NCBI GenBank assembly: GCA_022778585.1
Contig: JALFTI010000019.1
Coordinates: 95,482 to 159,481, forward strand
Origin: Pygmaiobacter massiliensis
GTDB taxonomy: Bacteria > Bacillota > Clostridia > Oscillospirales > Ruminococcaceae
Direction: 5' to 3'
Length of the DNA: 64,000 nucleotides
Shown: positions 8,558 to 16,669 of the stretch, one piece after another
Position numbering within the stretch: the first letter of the stretch is position 1
How the letters are laid out: each line of letters starts with the position of its first letter
The notes under the pieces: generated by a model
The model's database searches: none
The model's input: only the letters and a program-made list of their open reading frames with translations
What the model was told of the DNA's origin: nothing
Program-made: the position numbers and the translations under genes

Positions 8558-9498
8558 GCCGTGCCCTCCTTTCGCAGCAGTTCACACGCTTTTTCCAGCT
8601 GCTCGGCAGTTTCCACCGGAATACACCGCAGCTGTGCGCCCAATGTTTTTTTCACAAAACCGGACAGTGCCTTCCCTGGGCCAATCTCCACAATGGTGTC
8701 CACACCAAGCTGGCCCAGCCGGCGCAGAATGTCTTCCATATAAACGCTGGTTTTCACCTGGCGCACCAGCAGGTCAGCAATCTCTTCGTCCTGCTCGGTG
8801 CGTTCCCTTCCCAAGCAGTTAAAAAGCACAGGAAATGCCATTTTTCCAAACACTTCATTTTTAAACCGCTCTTTCAGGGCGCGGCTGGCCGGTTCCATTA
8901 AACCGGTGTGAAAAGGCCCCGAAACCTTAAGCGGCATACAGCGGCGAGCACCCGCCTGCGCTGCCAGCAGCGATGCGTGTTCCACGGCCTTTGCCTCGCC
9001 CCCTATTACCAGCTGCCCCGGGCAGTTATAATTGCAGATCTGCACAAGGCCATCCTGGGCTGCCTGTTCGCAGCAGTGCTGCAAGGTCTCCTTATCCAGC
9101 CCCAGCACCGCCGTCATACCGCAAGAAATGCCCAAAGCTGCCTGTGCCATAGCTTTTCCCCGAAAGGCGGCAAGCTCCACCGCCTGCCTGGGCTCAAACA
9201 CGCCCGCTGCAGCCAGGGCAGCATACTCGCCCAGGGAAAGCCCCGCTGCATAGTCGGGCCGGATATTTTGCTGGGCAAGCACCGCGCTTACCCCCACGGC
9301 AAACGCCACCATGCAGGGCTGGGTATATTCGGTCTGGTTCAAAACACCGTTTGGATCTTCAAAACAAACCTGGTGCAGGTCAAAGTCCAGCCGGGCCGCG
9401 TCAAACACCTGCCGGAAAGCGGGGTAACGCTCGTACAAATCCTTTCCCATACCCGGATGCTGACTGCCTTGGCCTGCGTACAAAAAGGCCAGCTTCAT
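8554..9498 (-). CDS. fabD: FabD, malonyl-CoA:ACP transacylase
   Basis: The protein moves malonyl from CoA to ACP. It starts MKLAFLYAGQGSQHPGMG with the QGSQ motif. The serine nucleophile sits in GLSLGEYAAL, where most FabD have GHSLG, and the catalytic histidine lies in VSGPFHTGLM. The ATG at 9498 follows GGAGG by eight bases and overlaps the preceding stop (ATGA). The frame is open further upstream, but that part overlaps the previous gene and looks like noise. The length of 314 residues is normal. Confidence 0.94.
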   Translation of the reverse strand: MKLAFLYAGQGSQHPGMGKDLYERYPAFRQVFDAARLDFDLHQVCFEDPNGVLNQTEYTQPCMVAFAVGVSAVLAQQNIRPDYAAGLSLGEYAALAAAGVFEPRQAVELAAFRGKAMAQAALGISCGMTAVLGLDKETLQHCCEQAAQDGLVQICNYNCPGQLVIGGEAKAVEHASLLAAQAGARRCMPLKVSGPFHTGLMEPASRALKERFKNEVFGKMAFPVLFNCLGRERTEQDEEIADLLVRQVKTSVYMEDILRRLGQLGVDTIVEIGPGKALSGFVKKTLGAQLRCIPVETAEQLEKACELLRKEGTA

Positions 9499-10562
9499 GC
9501 CCATTTCCTCCAATCTCTCACAAGCTCTGCCATCAACTCTTCCACATGCAGCATTCTGTCCAGCCGCCCTACATTTGCCCCGCAGAAAAACAGGCCGTTT
9601 TCCACATCGCCTTTTACTGCCTGGATGAGCGCCTGGGAGATACAAAACGACGCCTGGCTCATTTTGCAGCTGCGAATGCAGCCCAAACACCGCTGTGCCG
9701 GCTGAAAAAGACCTTCTTCCAGCCGACGCACCAGGCTGGTTGCAAGCGCCCTGCCGGGCATACCCACCGGACTGTGAATAATACGCAGATCGCTTTCTTT
9801 TGCCTGCAGCATAACATCTTTATACTTTTGGCTTGCGTCGCACTCGTAGGTTGCAATAAACCGGGTTGCAAGCTGTGCGCCGGCAGCGCCCATTCGGCAC
9901 AAAGCGGCAATATCCTGCCCGGTATACACACCCCCTGCTGCAAATACCGGAATTGGCCGTCCGGCTGTTTCTTCAAAGGGCTGCAGCGCCGTTTTTACCT
10001 GTTTCAAAAGCTCGCCCAGCCCTTTGCAGCGCCCGGCCAGCAGTTCCTGCTCTTCAAAGCCCAAATGGCCCCCGGCCAGGCTGCCTTCCAGCACCACAAA
10101 GTCGGGCAGGCGGCAGTAACGGCGCAGCCAGGTTTTGCAGATAAGCCCCGCTGCGCGGCCGCCCGATACAATGGGAGCCAGCGCAACCGTCGCTTTTCCC
10201 ACCAGCGAGGGCAGTTCTAGCGGCAGACCGGCACCGCACACAATGGCGTCGGCCCCGGCTTCCACGGCCGTTTGAACCGCCTGCGGATATTGCGTGGTGG
10301 CCACCATGGCGTTGACCGCCACAAGACCTTTGCCGCTTGCTATCTTTTTTGCCTTTTGGATCTCTTTGCGCAAAGCCCGCAGGTTTGCACCGGCGGGATC
10401 CTTTTCAAAATCCGGCTCCAAATAGCCTGCCTGAGCGGTGGAAATACACCCCATGCCGCCGCATGCCGCCACGGCGCCGGCCAAATTTCCCAGCGAAACG
10501 CCGACCCCCATTCCTCCCTGCAAAATGGGTACCGGCAAAGGCCGGCCTGCCAAGGTCAGCAT
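9495..10562 (-). CDS. FabX-like / nitronate monooxygenase-family flavoenzyme with a cysteine cluster
   Basis: This 355-residue protein belongs to the FabK/2-nitropropane dioxygenase superfamily (FMN barrel). It has PILQGGMGVG at the N-terminus, the conserved GGH (His166) in LAGGHLGFEE, and the phosphate-binding AAGGVYTG and GAQLATRF segments. Unlike FabK it ends with a cysteine cluster: Cys292, 295, 299 and 307 (C-x2-C-x3-C-x7-C), which could bind a 4Fe-4S cluster. It overlaps fabK by seven bases and fabD by four, so it is built into the fab operon. Helicobacter FabX, of this superfamily and with an Fe-S cluster, makes unsaturated acyl-ACP; a similar role here is an inference. A second enoyl reductase is the alternative. 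Confidence 0.8.
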   Translation of the reverse strand: MLTLAGRPLPVPILQGGMGVGVSLGNLAGAVAACGGMGCISTAQAGYLEPDFEKDPAGANLRALRKEIQKAKKIASGKGLVAVNAMVATTQYPQAVQTAVEAGADAIVCGAGLPLELPSLVGKATVALAPIVSGGRAAGLICKTWLRRYCRLPDFVVLEGSLAGGHLGFEEQELLAGRCKGLGELLKQVKTALQPFEETAGRPIPVFAAGGVYTGQDIAALCRMGAAGAQLATRFIATYECDASQKYKDVMLQAKESDLRIIHSPVGMPGRALATSLVRRLEEGLFQPAQRCLGCIRSCKMSQASFCISQALIQAVKGDVENGLFFCGANVGRLDRMLHVEELMAELVRDWRKWA

Positions 10563-11518
10563 TTTGCCACCTCTTTTACAAATGTCCAGTCGGACATTTG
10601 GCCAATACGAACAGCCGTGTCGCGCCACAGCTGGTCCAGAATTTCGCTTGCAGGGCGAATTTCGTGCAGCATACCTGCCACCTGGCCTGCCATCAGGCTG
10701 CCCGAATCGGTATCGCCTTCCAGTACGGCGCGCCGCAGGCTGCCCAGCGTATACTGTTCCAGCTCCATCCGGTCGGCACCCGCTTTCTCCCGGCGCAGGT
10801 ATTCCCGGCTCATGCGGTTTTTCAAAATGCGCACCGGCGCGCCGACCGTCCGGCCGGTCACAACGGTATCACTGTCCTTCGCTTTTAAAAGCGCCACCTT
10901 GTAGTTTTGGTGAATGGGGCATTCCTGTGCCACCAAAAGGCAGGTGCCCACCTGCACGCCGCAGGCCCCCAGCGCCAGCGCGGCGGCAAACTGCCGGCCG
11001 TCTGCAATACCGCCGGCCGCTATAACCGGCAGATCCACTGCGTCCACCACCTGAGGAACCAGCGCCATGGTGGTCATATCCCCCACATGGCCGCCGCTTT
11101 CGGTACCTTCGGCAATAATGGCGTCCGCCCCGGAACGGGCCAGGTGTTTGGCCAGCACCGCTGCCGCCACCACCGGAATCACCTTAATGCCGGCCGCCTT
11201 CCAGCCGGCCATGTATTTGCCGGGATTTCCGGCCCCAGTAGTCACTACCGGCACCTTTTGTTCTGCCACCACCTGCGCAAACTCGTCCGCCAGAGGATGC
11301 ATCAGCATAATATTCACCCCGAAGGGATTGCTGGTATGGGCCTTGCAAATGGCAATTTCCTGGCGCAGCTGGCCGGCCGAGCGCATTCCCCCGGCCGCAA
11401 TAACCCCCAGCGCGCCTGCGTTGGAACAGGCTGCGGCAAATGCGCCATCTGCAATATTGGCCATGCCGCCCTGTATAATGGGGTAGCGGGTTCCCAGCAG
11501 TTCATTCAGCAGTTTCAT
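10556..11518 (-). CDS. fabK: FabK, enoyl-ACP reductase II
   Basis: This is an FMN-dependent enoyl-ACP reductase of 320 residues, replacing FabI. It has YPIIQGGMANIADG at the start, GTESGGHVGD with the catalytic histidine, and the phosphate-binding AAGGIADG and GVQVGTCLL segments. Length and order match FabK of streptococci and Clostridia. The start codon lies 17 bases inside the fabH coding end. It catalyses the last step of each elongation cycle. It lacks the C-terminal cysteine cluster of the neighbouring paralog. Confidence 0.92.
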   Translation of the reverse strand: MKLLNELLGTRYPIIQGGMANIADGAFAAACSNAGALGVIAAGGMRSAGQLRQEIAICKAHTSNPFGVNIMLMHPLADEFAQVVAEQKVPVVTTGAGNPGKYMAGWKAAGIKVIPVVAAAVLAKHLARSGADAIIAEGTESGGHVGDMTTMALVPQVVDAVDLPVIAAGGIADGRQFAAALALGACGVQVGTCLLVAQECPIHQNYKVALLKAKDSDTVVTGRTVGAPVRILKNRMSREYLRREKAGADRMELEQYTLGSLRRAVLEGDTDSGSLMAGQVAGMLHEIRPASEILDQLWRDTAVRIGQMSDWTFVKEVAKC

Positions 11519-12482
11519 TGTCTTTTTCTCCTTTTTTGCCCTGGCCTACCCGTAAAGTAAGCCCGGCCCAGGTTAACCCGGCGCCAAACCCCACACACAA
11601 AAGCCGCTGGCCGGGGCTAAGCAGTCCCTTTTCCCACATTTCGCCCAGCAAAATGGGAATGCTTGCGGCACTGGTATTGCCGGTAAATTCAATGTTTTGG
11701 TAAAATTTTTCGCCCGGCGCCTGCAGTTTTTTGATGCAGTGGTCCAGTATACGTGCATTGGCCTGGTGACAGATGACCCAATCCACCTGGTCCAGGGTAA
11801 GGCAAGCTTTTTGTAAGGTTTTGTTTACACACCACGGCACCGTTTCCACCGCAAAGCGAAACACCGCCTTGCCGTCCATGCGAATGCGGCTTGGCACAGG
11901 GCCCACTGCTTCTGCCCAAATGGCATCACTACCGCGGCAGCCCAGCACCGGCGCCAGGCTTTCGCCGCTATCCGGCTTAAAAACCGCCGCGCCGGCCCCG
12001 TCCCCAAACAAAACACAGGTGGAACGGTCGGTCATATCCAAAAGTTTGGAGAGCTGTTCGGCCCCCACCACCAGTGCGTATTCTCCGCCACAGCTTTCCA
12101 ACAGGCCGGCAGCCGTCACCACCCCATACAAAAAGCCCGAGCAGGCCGCATTTACATCCAGCGTGGGAATCTCCTCGGGCAGGCCCAAAAGCTGCTGCAG
12201 CTGACAGGCCATGGAAGGGGTTGCCTTATTGGACGAGAGGGTTGCGCAAACAACACAGCCAATTTGCTGCGGCAGAACACCGCTTGCCAAAAGCGCCTTT
12301 TGAGCTGCTTGGGCTGCCAGCGTCACAGCCGACTCCTCTTTTGTGCAGAAATACCGCTGCCCGATACCGGTGCGGGTACGCACCCATTCGTCGGTGGTGT
12401 CCACCTGCTGGCTTAGCTGCTGGTTGGTCACACAGCGGGAAGGCAGGGCACGCGCGGCTCCCATTAATTGCAATCCATTCAT
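11502..12482 (-). CDS. fabH: FabH, beta-ketoacyl-ACP synthase III
   Basis: This enzyme starts fatty-acid synthesis by condensing acyl-CoA with malonyl-ACP. The Cys-His-Asn triad is present: Cys114 in NAACSGFLYG, His in ICHQANARIL and Asn in FTGNTSAAS. The start ATG at 12482 (MNGLQLMGAARALPSR) has AGAGG seven bases upstream. An upstream in-frame extension would run into accA and is not used. Length is 326 residues. It lies 26 bases after accA. Confidence 0.95.
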   Translation of the reverse strand: MNGLQLMGAARALPSRCVTNQQLSQQVDTTDEWVRTRTGIGQRYFCTKEESAVTLAAQAAQKALLASGVLPQQIGCVVCATLSSNKATPSMACQLQQLLGLPEEIPTLDVNAACSGFLYGVVTAAGLLESCGGEYALVVGAEQLSKLLDMTDRSTCVLFGDGAGAAVFKPDSGESLAPVLGCRGSDAIWAEAVGPVPSRIRMDGKAVFRFAVETVPWCVNKTLQKACLTLDQVDWVICHQANARILDHCIKKLQAPGEKFYQNIEFTGNTSAASIPILLGEMWEKGLLSPGQRLLCVGFGAGLTWAGLTLRVGQGKKGEKDNETAE

Positions 12483-12508
12483 CTGTTTTCCTCTTATGTC
12501 ACGCCATT

Positions 12509-13432
12509 TTATGCCATTTTTCTGAATTTCTGGTACCGCTGCGCCGCCAGCTGGTTGCCGTCCAGCCGGCACAGCTCTTCCAGCTGCTGGCCAATGGCGC
12601 GGTCCACCGTTTCAAACAGGCGCTGAGGATCTGCCTGCGCACCACCTGCGGGTTCGGGCAAAACCTGGTCAATAATTTTAAACTCCAAAAGGTCCTGGGC
12701 GGTCAGTTTCATAACATCGCAGGCCTGGGCCTTTTTGGCGGCATCCTTCCACAGAATGCTGGCAAACCCTTCCGGGCTCAGCACGCTGTAAACAGCGTTT
12801 TCCAGCATAAGCACCCGGTTTGCTACCCCCAAGGCCAGCGCCCCGCCCGAATTGCCCTCACCGGTCACTATGGCCACCACCGGCACGGTCAGGCGGCTCA
12901 TCTCGGCCAGGTTGCGGGCAATGGCCTCGCCCTGGCCGTGCTCTTCTGCCTCCATACCCGGGTAAGCCCCCGGCGTGTCGATAAAGGTGATAATAGGACG
13001 GCCAAACTTTTCGGCCTGTTTCATCAGCCGCAAAGCCTTACGGTACCCTTCCGGTTCCGGCATGCCAAAGTGATATTTCATATTTTCGGCAAGGGTTGCC
13101 CCCTTACGGTGCCCAAGCACGGTAACCGGACGGCCTTTATACTGGGCAATACCGCCCAGTATGCTAGCATCCTCTTTGCCCTGGCGGTCCCCCTTCTGCT
13201 CAAAAAAATCGGTGAAAATGGCATGGATATAGGCATCGATTTTAGGCCGGTGCGGATGGCGGGCCAAAAACACCTTTTCTTCCGGCGAAAGCCCGGTGCA
13301 GCGCTGCAAAAGCTGACGGCGGTGGTCCTCCAGCCGGCGGCGGCACAAAGCCGCCTGGGGTGTTCTTTCTCCTGCCAGCTTCGCCATTTGTTTTTCCAGC
13401 ACTTCCACCTGCTGCAATGTTTCCCGGATCAT
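12509..13432 (-). CDS. accA: AccA, acetyl-CoA carboxylase carboxyltransferase alpha subunit
   Basis: This 307-residue crotonase-fold subunit pairs with AccD to carboxylate acetyl-CoA to malonyl-CoA. Typical segments are KGRPVTVLGHRKG, TFIDTPGAYPGMEAEEHGQG and GEGNSGGALALGVANRV. It overlaps accD by the four bases ATGA. The N-terminal helical part (EVLEKQMAKL) is that of AccA. The biotin carrier (AccB) and biotin carboxylase (AccC) genes that often accompany it are not in this operon. Confidence 0.94.
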   Translation of the reverse strand: MIRETLQQVEVLEKQMAKLAGERTPQAALCRRRLEDHRRQLLQRCTGLSPEEKVFLARHPHRPKIDAYIHAIFTDFFEQKGDRQGKEDASILGGIAQYKGRPVTVLGHRKGATLAENMKYHFGMPEPEGYRKALRLMKQAEKFGRPIITFIDTPGAYPGMEAEEHGQGEAIARNLAEMSRLTVPVVAIVTGEGNSGGALALGVANRVLMLENAVYSVLSPEGFASILWKDAAKKAQACDVMKLTAQDLLEFKIIDQVLPEPAGGAQADPQRLFETVDRAIGQQLEELCRLDGNQLAAQRYQKFRKMA

Positions 13433-14307
13433 GCCCCATATTCCTCCTTGTTGTGCAGCCGCAGCAGCTGGGCCAGCGTGGCGCGCATTTCACTGCGGGG
13501 CACAATTTGGTCCACAAAACCATGCTGCTGCAAAAATTCGCTGCGCTGAAATCCTTCCGGCAGCTTTTGGCCAATGGTCTGTTCAATCACCCGCGGGCCG
13601 GCAAATCCAATCAGTGCGCCCGGTTCTGCCAGCGTAATGTCTCCCAGGCTGGCAAAGCTTGCGGTAACGCCGCCGGTGGTCGGGTGGGTCAGATAACTGA
13701 TAAACAGCCCTCCCTTTGCGGAAAAGTCCGCAATGGCCGCACTGGTTTTGGCCATCTGCATCAGGCTGAAAATACCTTCCTGCATGCGGGCGCCGCCACT
13801 GGCCGAAAAAATAATAAGCGACAGATGCTTACGGGCGGCATATTCCACCGCACGGGTAACCTTTTCTCCCACAGCGGTCCCCATGCTGCCCATAAAAAAC
13901 CGGCTGTCCAGCACTACTGTTACCACCTGGATGCCGGATATTTTTCCGCAGGCTGCCACCGCCGCGTCGCAAAGGCCGGTTTTGCGTTTTTGCAACGCCA
14001 GCTTTTCCGAATAGCCGGGAAAGTGCAGAAGGTCCTGCCCGTTCAGCTTTTCATCCAGTTCCCAAAAGGTGCCGTGGTCCAGAATAAGCGAAAGGCGGTA
14101 GTATCCGCCGATGGGCCGGCAATGACCGCAGAACGGGCAGACATACATGGCCTGCGCCCAGCGCCCGCGGCTGAGCTTTTGGCCGCATTTGGGGCAGGCT
14201 TCCAAAACCGGCGGCTGCCAGGGCAGCGCCGAGCCTCCCGCTCCTACCGATTTGCGGGCCAATTGACCGTCCATGGCAACCCGCTTGAACAACTGCGGCA
14301 TTTCCAA
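13429..14307 (-). CDS. accD: AccD, acetyl-CoA carboxylase carboxyltransferase beta subunit
   Basis: This 292-residue protein has the AccD zinc ribbon near residues 38-60 (CPKCGQ and CPFCGH). The crotonase-like core follows with SASGGARMQEGIFSLMQM, the acyl-CoA oxyanion region PTTGGVTASFASLGD and GFAGPRVIEQT. It forms the carboxyltransferase with AccA. It follows acpP by 35 bases and overlaps accA by four bases. Confidence 0.95.
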   Translation of the reverse strand: MEMPQLFKRVAMDGQLARKSVGAGGSALPWQPPVLEACPKCGQKLSRGRWAQAMYVCPFCGHCRPIGGYYRLSLILDHGTFWELDEKLNGQDLLHFPGYSEKLALQKRKTGLCDAAVAACGKISGIQVVTVVLDSRFFMGSMGTAVGEKVTRAVEYAARKHLSLIIFSASGGARMQEGIFSLMQMAKTSAAIADFSAKGGLFISYLTHPTTGGVTASFASLGDITLAEPGALIGFAGPRVIEQTIGQKLPEGFQRSEFLQQHGFVDQIVPRSEMRATLAQLLRLHNKEEYGA

Positions 14308-14342
14308 CTCGCCTCCATCCCAAGTTTTGTAAAAAGGATCAA

Positions 14343-14573
14343 TTACTCTGCATGAGCTTCCAGGTAGGCCATAATATTCCCTACCGTTTTCATGGCGGCA
14401 AGCTCTTCGTCCGGAATGGAAACCCCAAACGCATCCTCCAGCGCCATGTTCAGTTCCACCGCATCCAGGCTATCCGCCTCCAGGTCGTCGGTCAGTGAAG
14501 CTTCGGGCGTTACCTTTTCTTCCTCGCAGTTGATGGTATCCACAATAACCTGCTTGAGCTTTTCGAAATCCAT
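14343..14573 (-). CDS. acpP: Acyl carrier protein
   Basis: This 76-residue acidic protein carries growing acyl chains on phosphopantetheine. The attachment site is Ser35 in LEADSLDAVEL, within the usual four-helix ACP sequence. It is the first gene of the fab operon, about 70 bases below the predicted promoter. AGGAG lies upstream of the ATG with a normal gap. Confidence 0.96.
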   Translation of the reverse strand: MDFEKLKQVIVDTINCEEEKVTPEASLTDDLEADSLDAVELNMALEDAFGVSIPDEELAAMKTVGNIMAYLEAHAE

Positions 14574-14619
14574 AAGAATACTCCTCTCCCGGCTGTACCG
14601 GTTTTTAGTGTTAAAATTA

Positions 14620-14643
14620 TTTATCTAAAAATATTTAGGTAAA
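14620..14643. promoter_or_regulatory. Palindromic operator candidate in the fab operon promoter
   Basis: TTTATCTAAA, four bases, TTTAGGTAAA: two 10-base arms that match in nine positions when inverted. It lies just downstream of the -10 of the acpP promoter, over the expected transcription start. The AT-rich dyad form fits a MarR-type site; which protein binds is an inference. Confidence 0.7.
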
Positions 14644-14654
14644 TTTCGTGAGTA

Positions 14655-14682
14655 ATTATACCAAACTTTGCGCGAATGTCAA
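14655..14682 (-). promoter_or_regulatory. Consensus sigma-A promoter of the fab operon
   Basis: On the minus strand TTGACA, 16 bases, TATAAT: both boxes perfect. It lies about 80 bases before acpP. Confidence 0.85.
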
Positions 14683-14759
14683 GCCATAGCAAAATTATTT
14701 CACACAATAATTTTTGTTTTATCTTTACTTTTGTGTAAAACAAGCTGTTTTTTAAACAA

Positions 14760-14812
14760 AAAAACAAAGCCTTAACACCATGTTTTGCAACAGGTATTAA
14801 GGCTTTGTTTTT
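14760..14812 (-). terminator. Terminator after spoIIR
   Basis: AAAACAAAGCCTTAA (14761-14775) pairs with TTAAGGCTTTGTTTT (14797-14811) around a loop of about 21 bases. Because the stem is flanked by T runs on both strands it may be bidirectional. It separates spoIIR from the fab promoter. Confidence 0.75.
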
Positions 14813-14857
14813 GGGTTTTAATTTTTGTGCAGGGAAAATGGTTGAAAAAAGTATTCT

Positions 14858-15568
14858 TTACTGCAGCTTTTCCAACGCCTTTTCGGCCGCCGCGCGTCCC
14901 TGTTCCAGCAATTCCACCACGGCAAACCGCACGGTAAAGCCGGAATCCACCACCTGCTCGTCAGCCGCATCGTACCCGGTTTGCTCCCCCATGGCAGCCG
15001 GCAGACAAAGCTGTGGAAAAAGCACACAAAACCAGTTGTGCCCTTCGGCTTTGCCCAGAAGAATGCGCACTGCCCGGTATTTTCCAGCCGGCAGCGTATA
15101 GCTGCTGCCATCTTCCCTGGTGTAATGGGTGGTGGGAAAATACATTTCCACCAGCTGTGCCGAAACCGGCTGGTCCTTTCCGTACTGCTGCAATACCTCA
15201 CGGGCAGTCTGCTGCGCCAGCTGAAGCTGGCCTTGTGCTGTTTGGATTGCTTCATCGGTGGAATTTGCCTGGCCAAATGCTTCGCCGGTTGCCTGCAACA
15301 CAGCGTCCCGCACCTTCAGCTTGATGGCCTGGTCTTCAGCAGAATCGGAATTTGCCACAATATGCAGCCGCAAGGTATCCTGCCGCACCCGGCTGCAGGC
15401 AGCGGCAAAACCAGTAATACCGGTAATAAAAACGGCCAGCATGCTGCCTGCCACAAGTGCGGTCAAAAACCGAAAACGGCGCCGGCGCAGCTGCGCACTC
15501 CACATAGATTGACCCGGTATGTTTTTATGATGAAGGATTGTGCCAAATATTTTTTGCATTTTCCCCAT
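14858..15568 (-). CDS. spoIIR: SpoIIR, stage II sporulation signal protein
   Basis: The product has an N-terminal membrane or signal segment (FLTALVAGSMLAVFITGITGFAAA). The SpoIIR signature follows: LRLHIVANSDSAEDQAIKLKVRDAVL. In Bacillus, SpoIIR is made in the forespore and triggers SpoIIGA to process pro-sigma-E in the mother cell. The start is the ATG at 15568 (MGKMQKIFG), after AAAGGAAG. Length is 236 residues. It is a single-gene unit with a terminator. I could not find a convincing forespore sigma promoter upstream. It indicates a spore-forming lineage. Confidence 0.9.
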   Translation of the reverse strand: MGKMQKIFGTILHHKNIPGQSMWSAQLRRRRFRFLTALVAGSMLAVFITGITGFAAACSRVRQDTLRLHIVANSDSAEDQAIKLKVRDAVLQATGEAFGQANSTDEAIQTAQGQLQLAQQTAREVLQQYGKDQPVSAQLVEMYFPTTHYTREDGSSYTLPAGKYRAVRILLGKAEGHNWFCVLFPQLCLPAAMGEQTGYDAADEQVVDSGFTVRFAVVELLEQGRAAAEKALEKLQ

Positions 15569-15713
15569 ACACTTCCTTTCGAAGCAGAGTATGGGAGTTT
15601 TAGAAGAAAAATATTCCACCTGAAAGAATACTTTCTTTTTGGGTACACAATGGCAACTTTGCTCTTTTCCATCGTTTTATAAAAAGGCCGTGCAAAATTG
15701 CTGTCAAACCTGC

Positions 15714-15748
15714 AAAAAGCACCCGGCAGTTGCTGCCGGGTGCTTTCA
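15714..15748 (-). terminator. Terminator after ispE
   Basis: AAAGCACCCGGCA and TGCCGGGTGCTTT form a perfect 13-bp stem with a five-base loop. Five T follow on the minus strand. Confidence 0.85.
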
Positions 15749-15790
15749 AAACAAAAATTCTATTATTCAATGGCTGAACTGTCGGGTATG

Positions 15791-16654
15791 TTACTCGGCA
15801 ATGGGCCCATGATTAACCGGCTGCAAAAGCCAGACCTTTTTATATTCTTTGCGCAGCGCCGTTCTGGCTGCAAGGGCCGCCTCGTCCGAAGAAAAAATTC
15901 CATACACCGCCGCACCAGAGCCGGTCATTAAAGCAGCATCGGCCCCGCATTGGGTTAAAATACTGCAAATTTGGGCAGTGTCCGGGCCGGCGGAAGCCCT
16001 TTCCAGCGCGTTTGCCATTGTTTTGGTCAGCGCGTGGTAATCCCCCGCTGCAAGTGCCGAAAGCGCCGCCTGTGTATCCGGCCTGCGCTCTGCTCCCACC
16101 TTGTCGTATGCGGCAAAGGCCTGCGGGGTGGAAACCCCGTACCCCGGCATTACCACCACAAACCGACAGAACGGCAGCGGATTAAGCGGTTCTACCCGTT
16201 CACCAAAACCGGTCACATGGGCAGTTCCGCCGGTCAGGCAAAACGGCACATCCGCGCCCACCTTGGCTCCCAACCGGCAAAGCTCGGCACGGGTAAAATG
16301 TCCGCCATATAAAAGGGACAACCCATACAGCACCGCCGCAGCGTCCGCCGAACCGCCGGCCATACCGGCCCGAACAGGAACTGCCTTTTCCAGATGGATT
16401 TCCACACCTGCCAAAAGGCCTTCTTCCTCAAAAAAGACCCGGGCCGCTTTGTAGGCCGTATTTTTTTCATCCAGCGGCAGCCGGCTGCCTGCCACTGTCA
16501 GGCTAATTGTCTGCGAACGGGTCAAGGTCACCCGCTCGGTCAAGTTCACTGCCTGCATCAGCATATCCATGGTGTGGTATCCATTCGGTGCAAGGCCCGT
16601 GATATCCAAGGTCAAATTCAGCTTCGCCGGGCATAAAATGGTCACACTGTTCAC
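15791..16654 (-). CDS. ispE: IspE, 4-diphosphocytidyl-2-C-methyl-D-erythritol kinase
   Basis: This 287-residue GHMP kinase acts in the MEP isoprenoid pathway, phosphorylating CDP-methylerythritol. It shows the substrate segment PAKLNLTLDITG near the N-terminus, the ATP-binding GHMP motif PVRAGMAGGSADAAA, and the C-terminal motif MTGSGAAVYGIF. It lies 15 bases after the DUF362 gene and probably shares its transcript. A strong terminator follows. Confidence 0.93.
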   Translation of the reverse strand: MNSVTILCPAKLNLTLDITGLAPNGYHTMDMLMQAVNLTERVTLTRSQTISLTVAGSRLPLDEKNTAYKAARVFFEEEGLLAGVEIHLEKAVPVRAGMAGGSADAAAVLYGLSLLYGGHFTRAELCRLGAKVGADVPFCLTGGTAHVTGFGERVEPLNPLPFCRFVVVMPGYGVSTPQAFAAYDKVGAERRPDTQAALSALAAGDYHALTKTMANALERASAGPDTAQICSILTQCGADAALMTGSGAAVYGIFSSDEAALAARTALRKEYKKVWLLQPVNHGPIAE

Positions 16655-16669
16655 AAATTTTGCCTCCCG

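Noticed and set aside
6859..8743. Two plus-strand frames opposite fabF, fabG and fabD
   Set aside because: Shadow frames of genes with intact catalytic residues.
12074..13549. Long plus-strand open frame (491 codons) across fabH-accA-accD
   Set aside because: It is antisense to three overlapping fab genes with clear motifs; its protein is Arg/Gln/His/Ser-rich noise without any motif.
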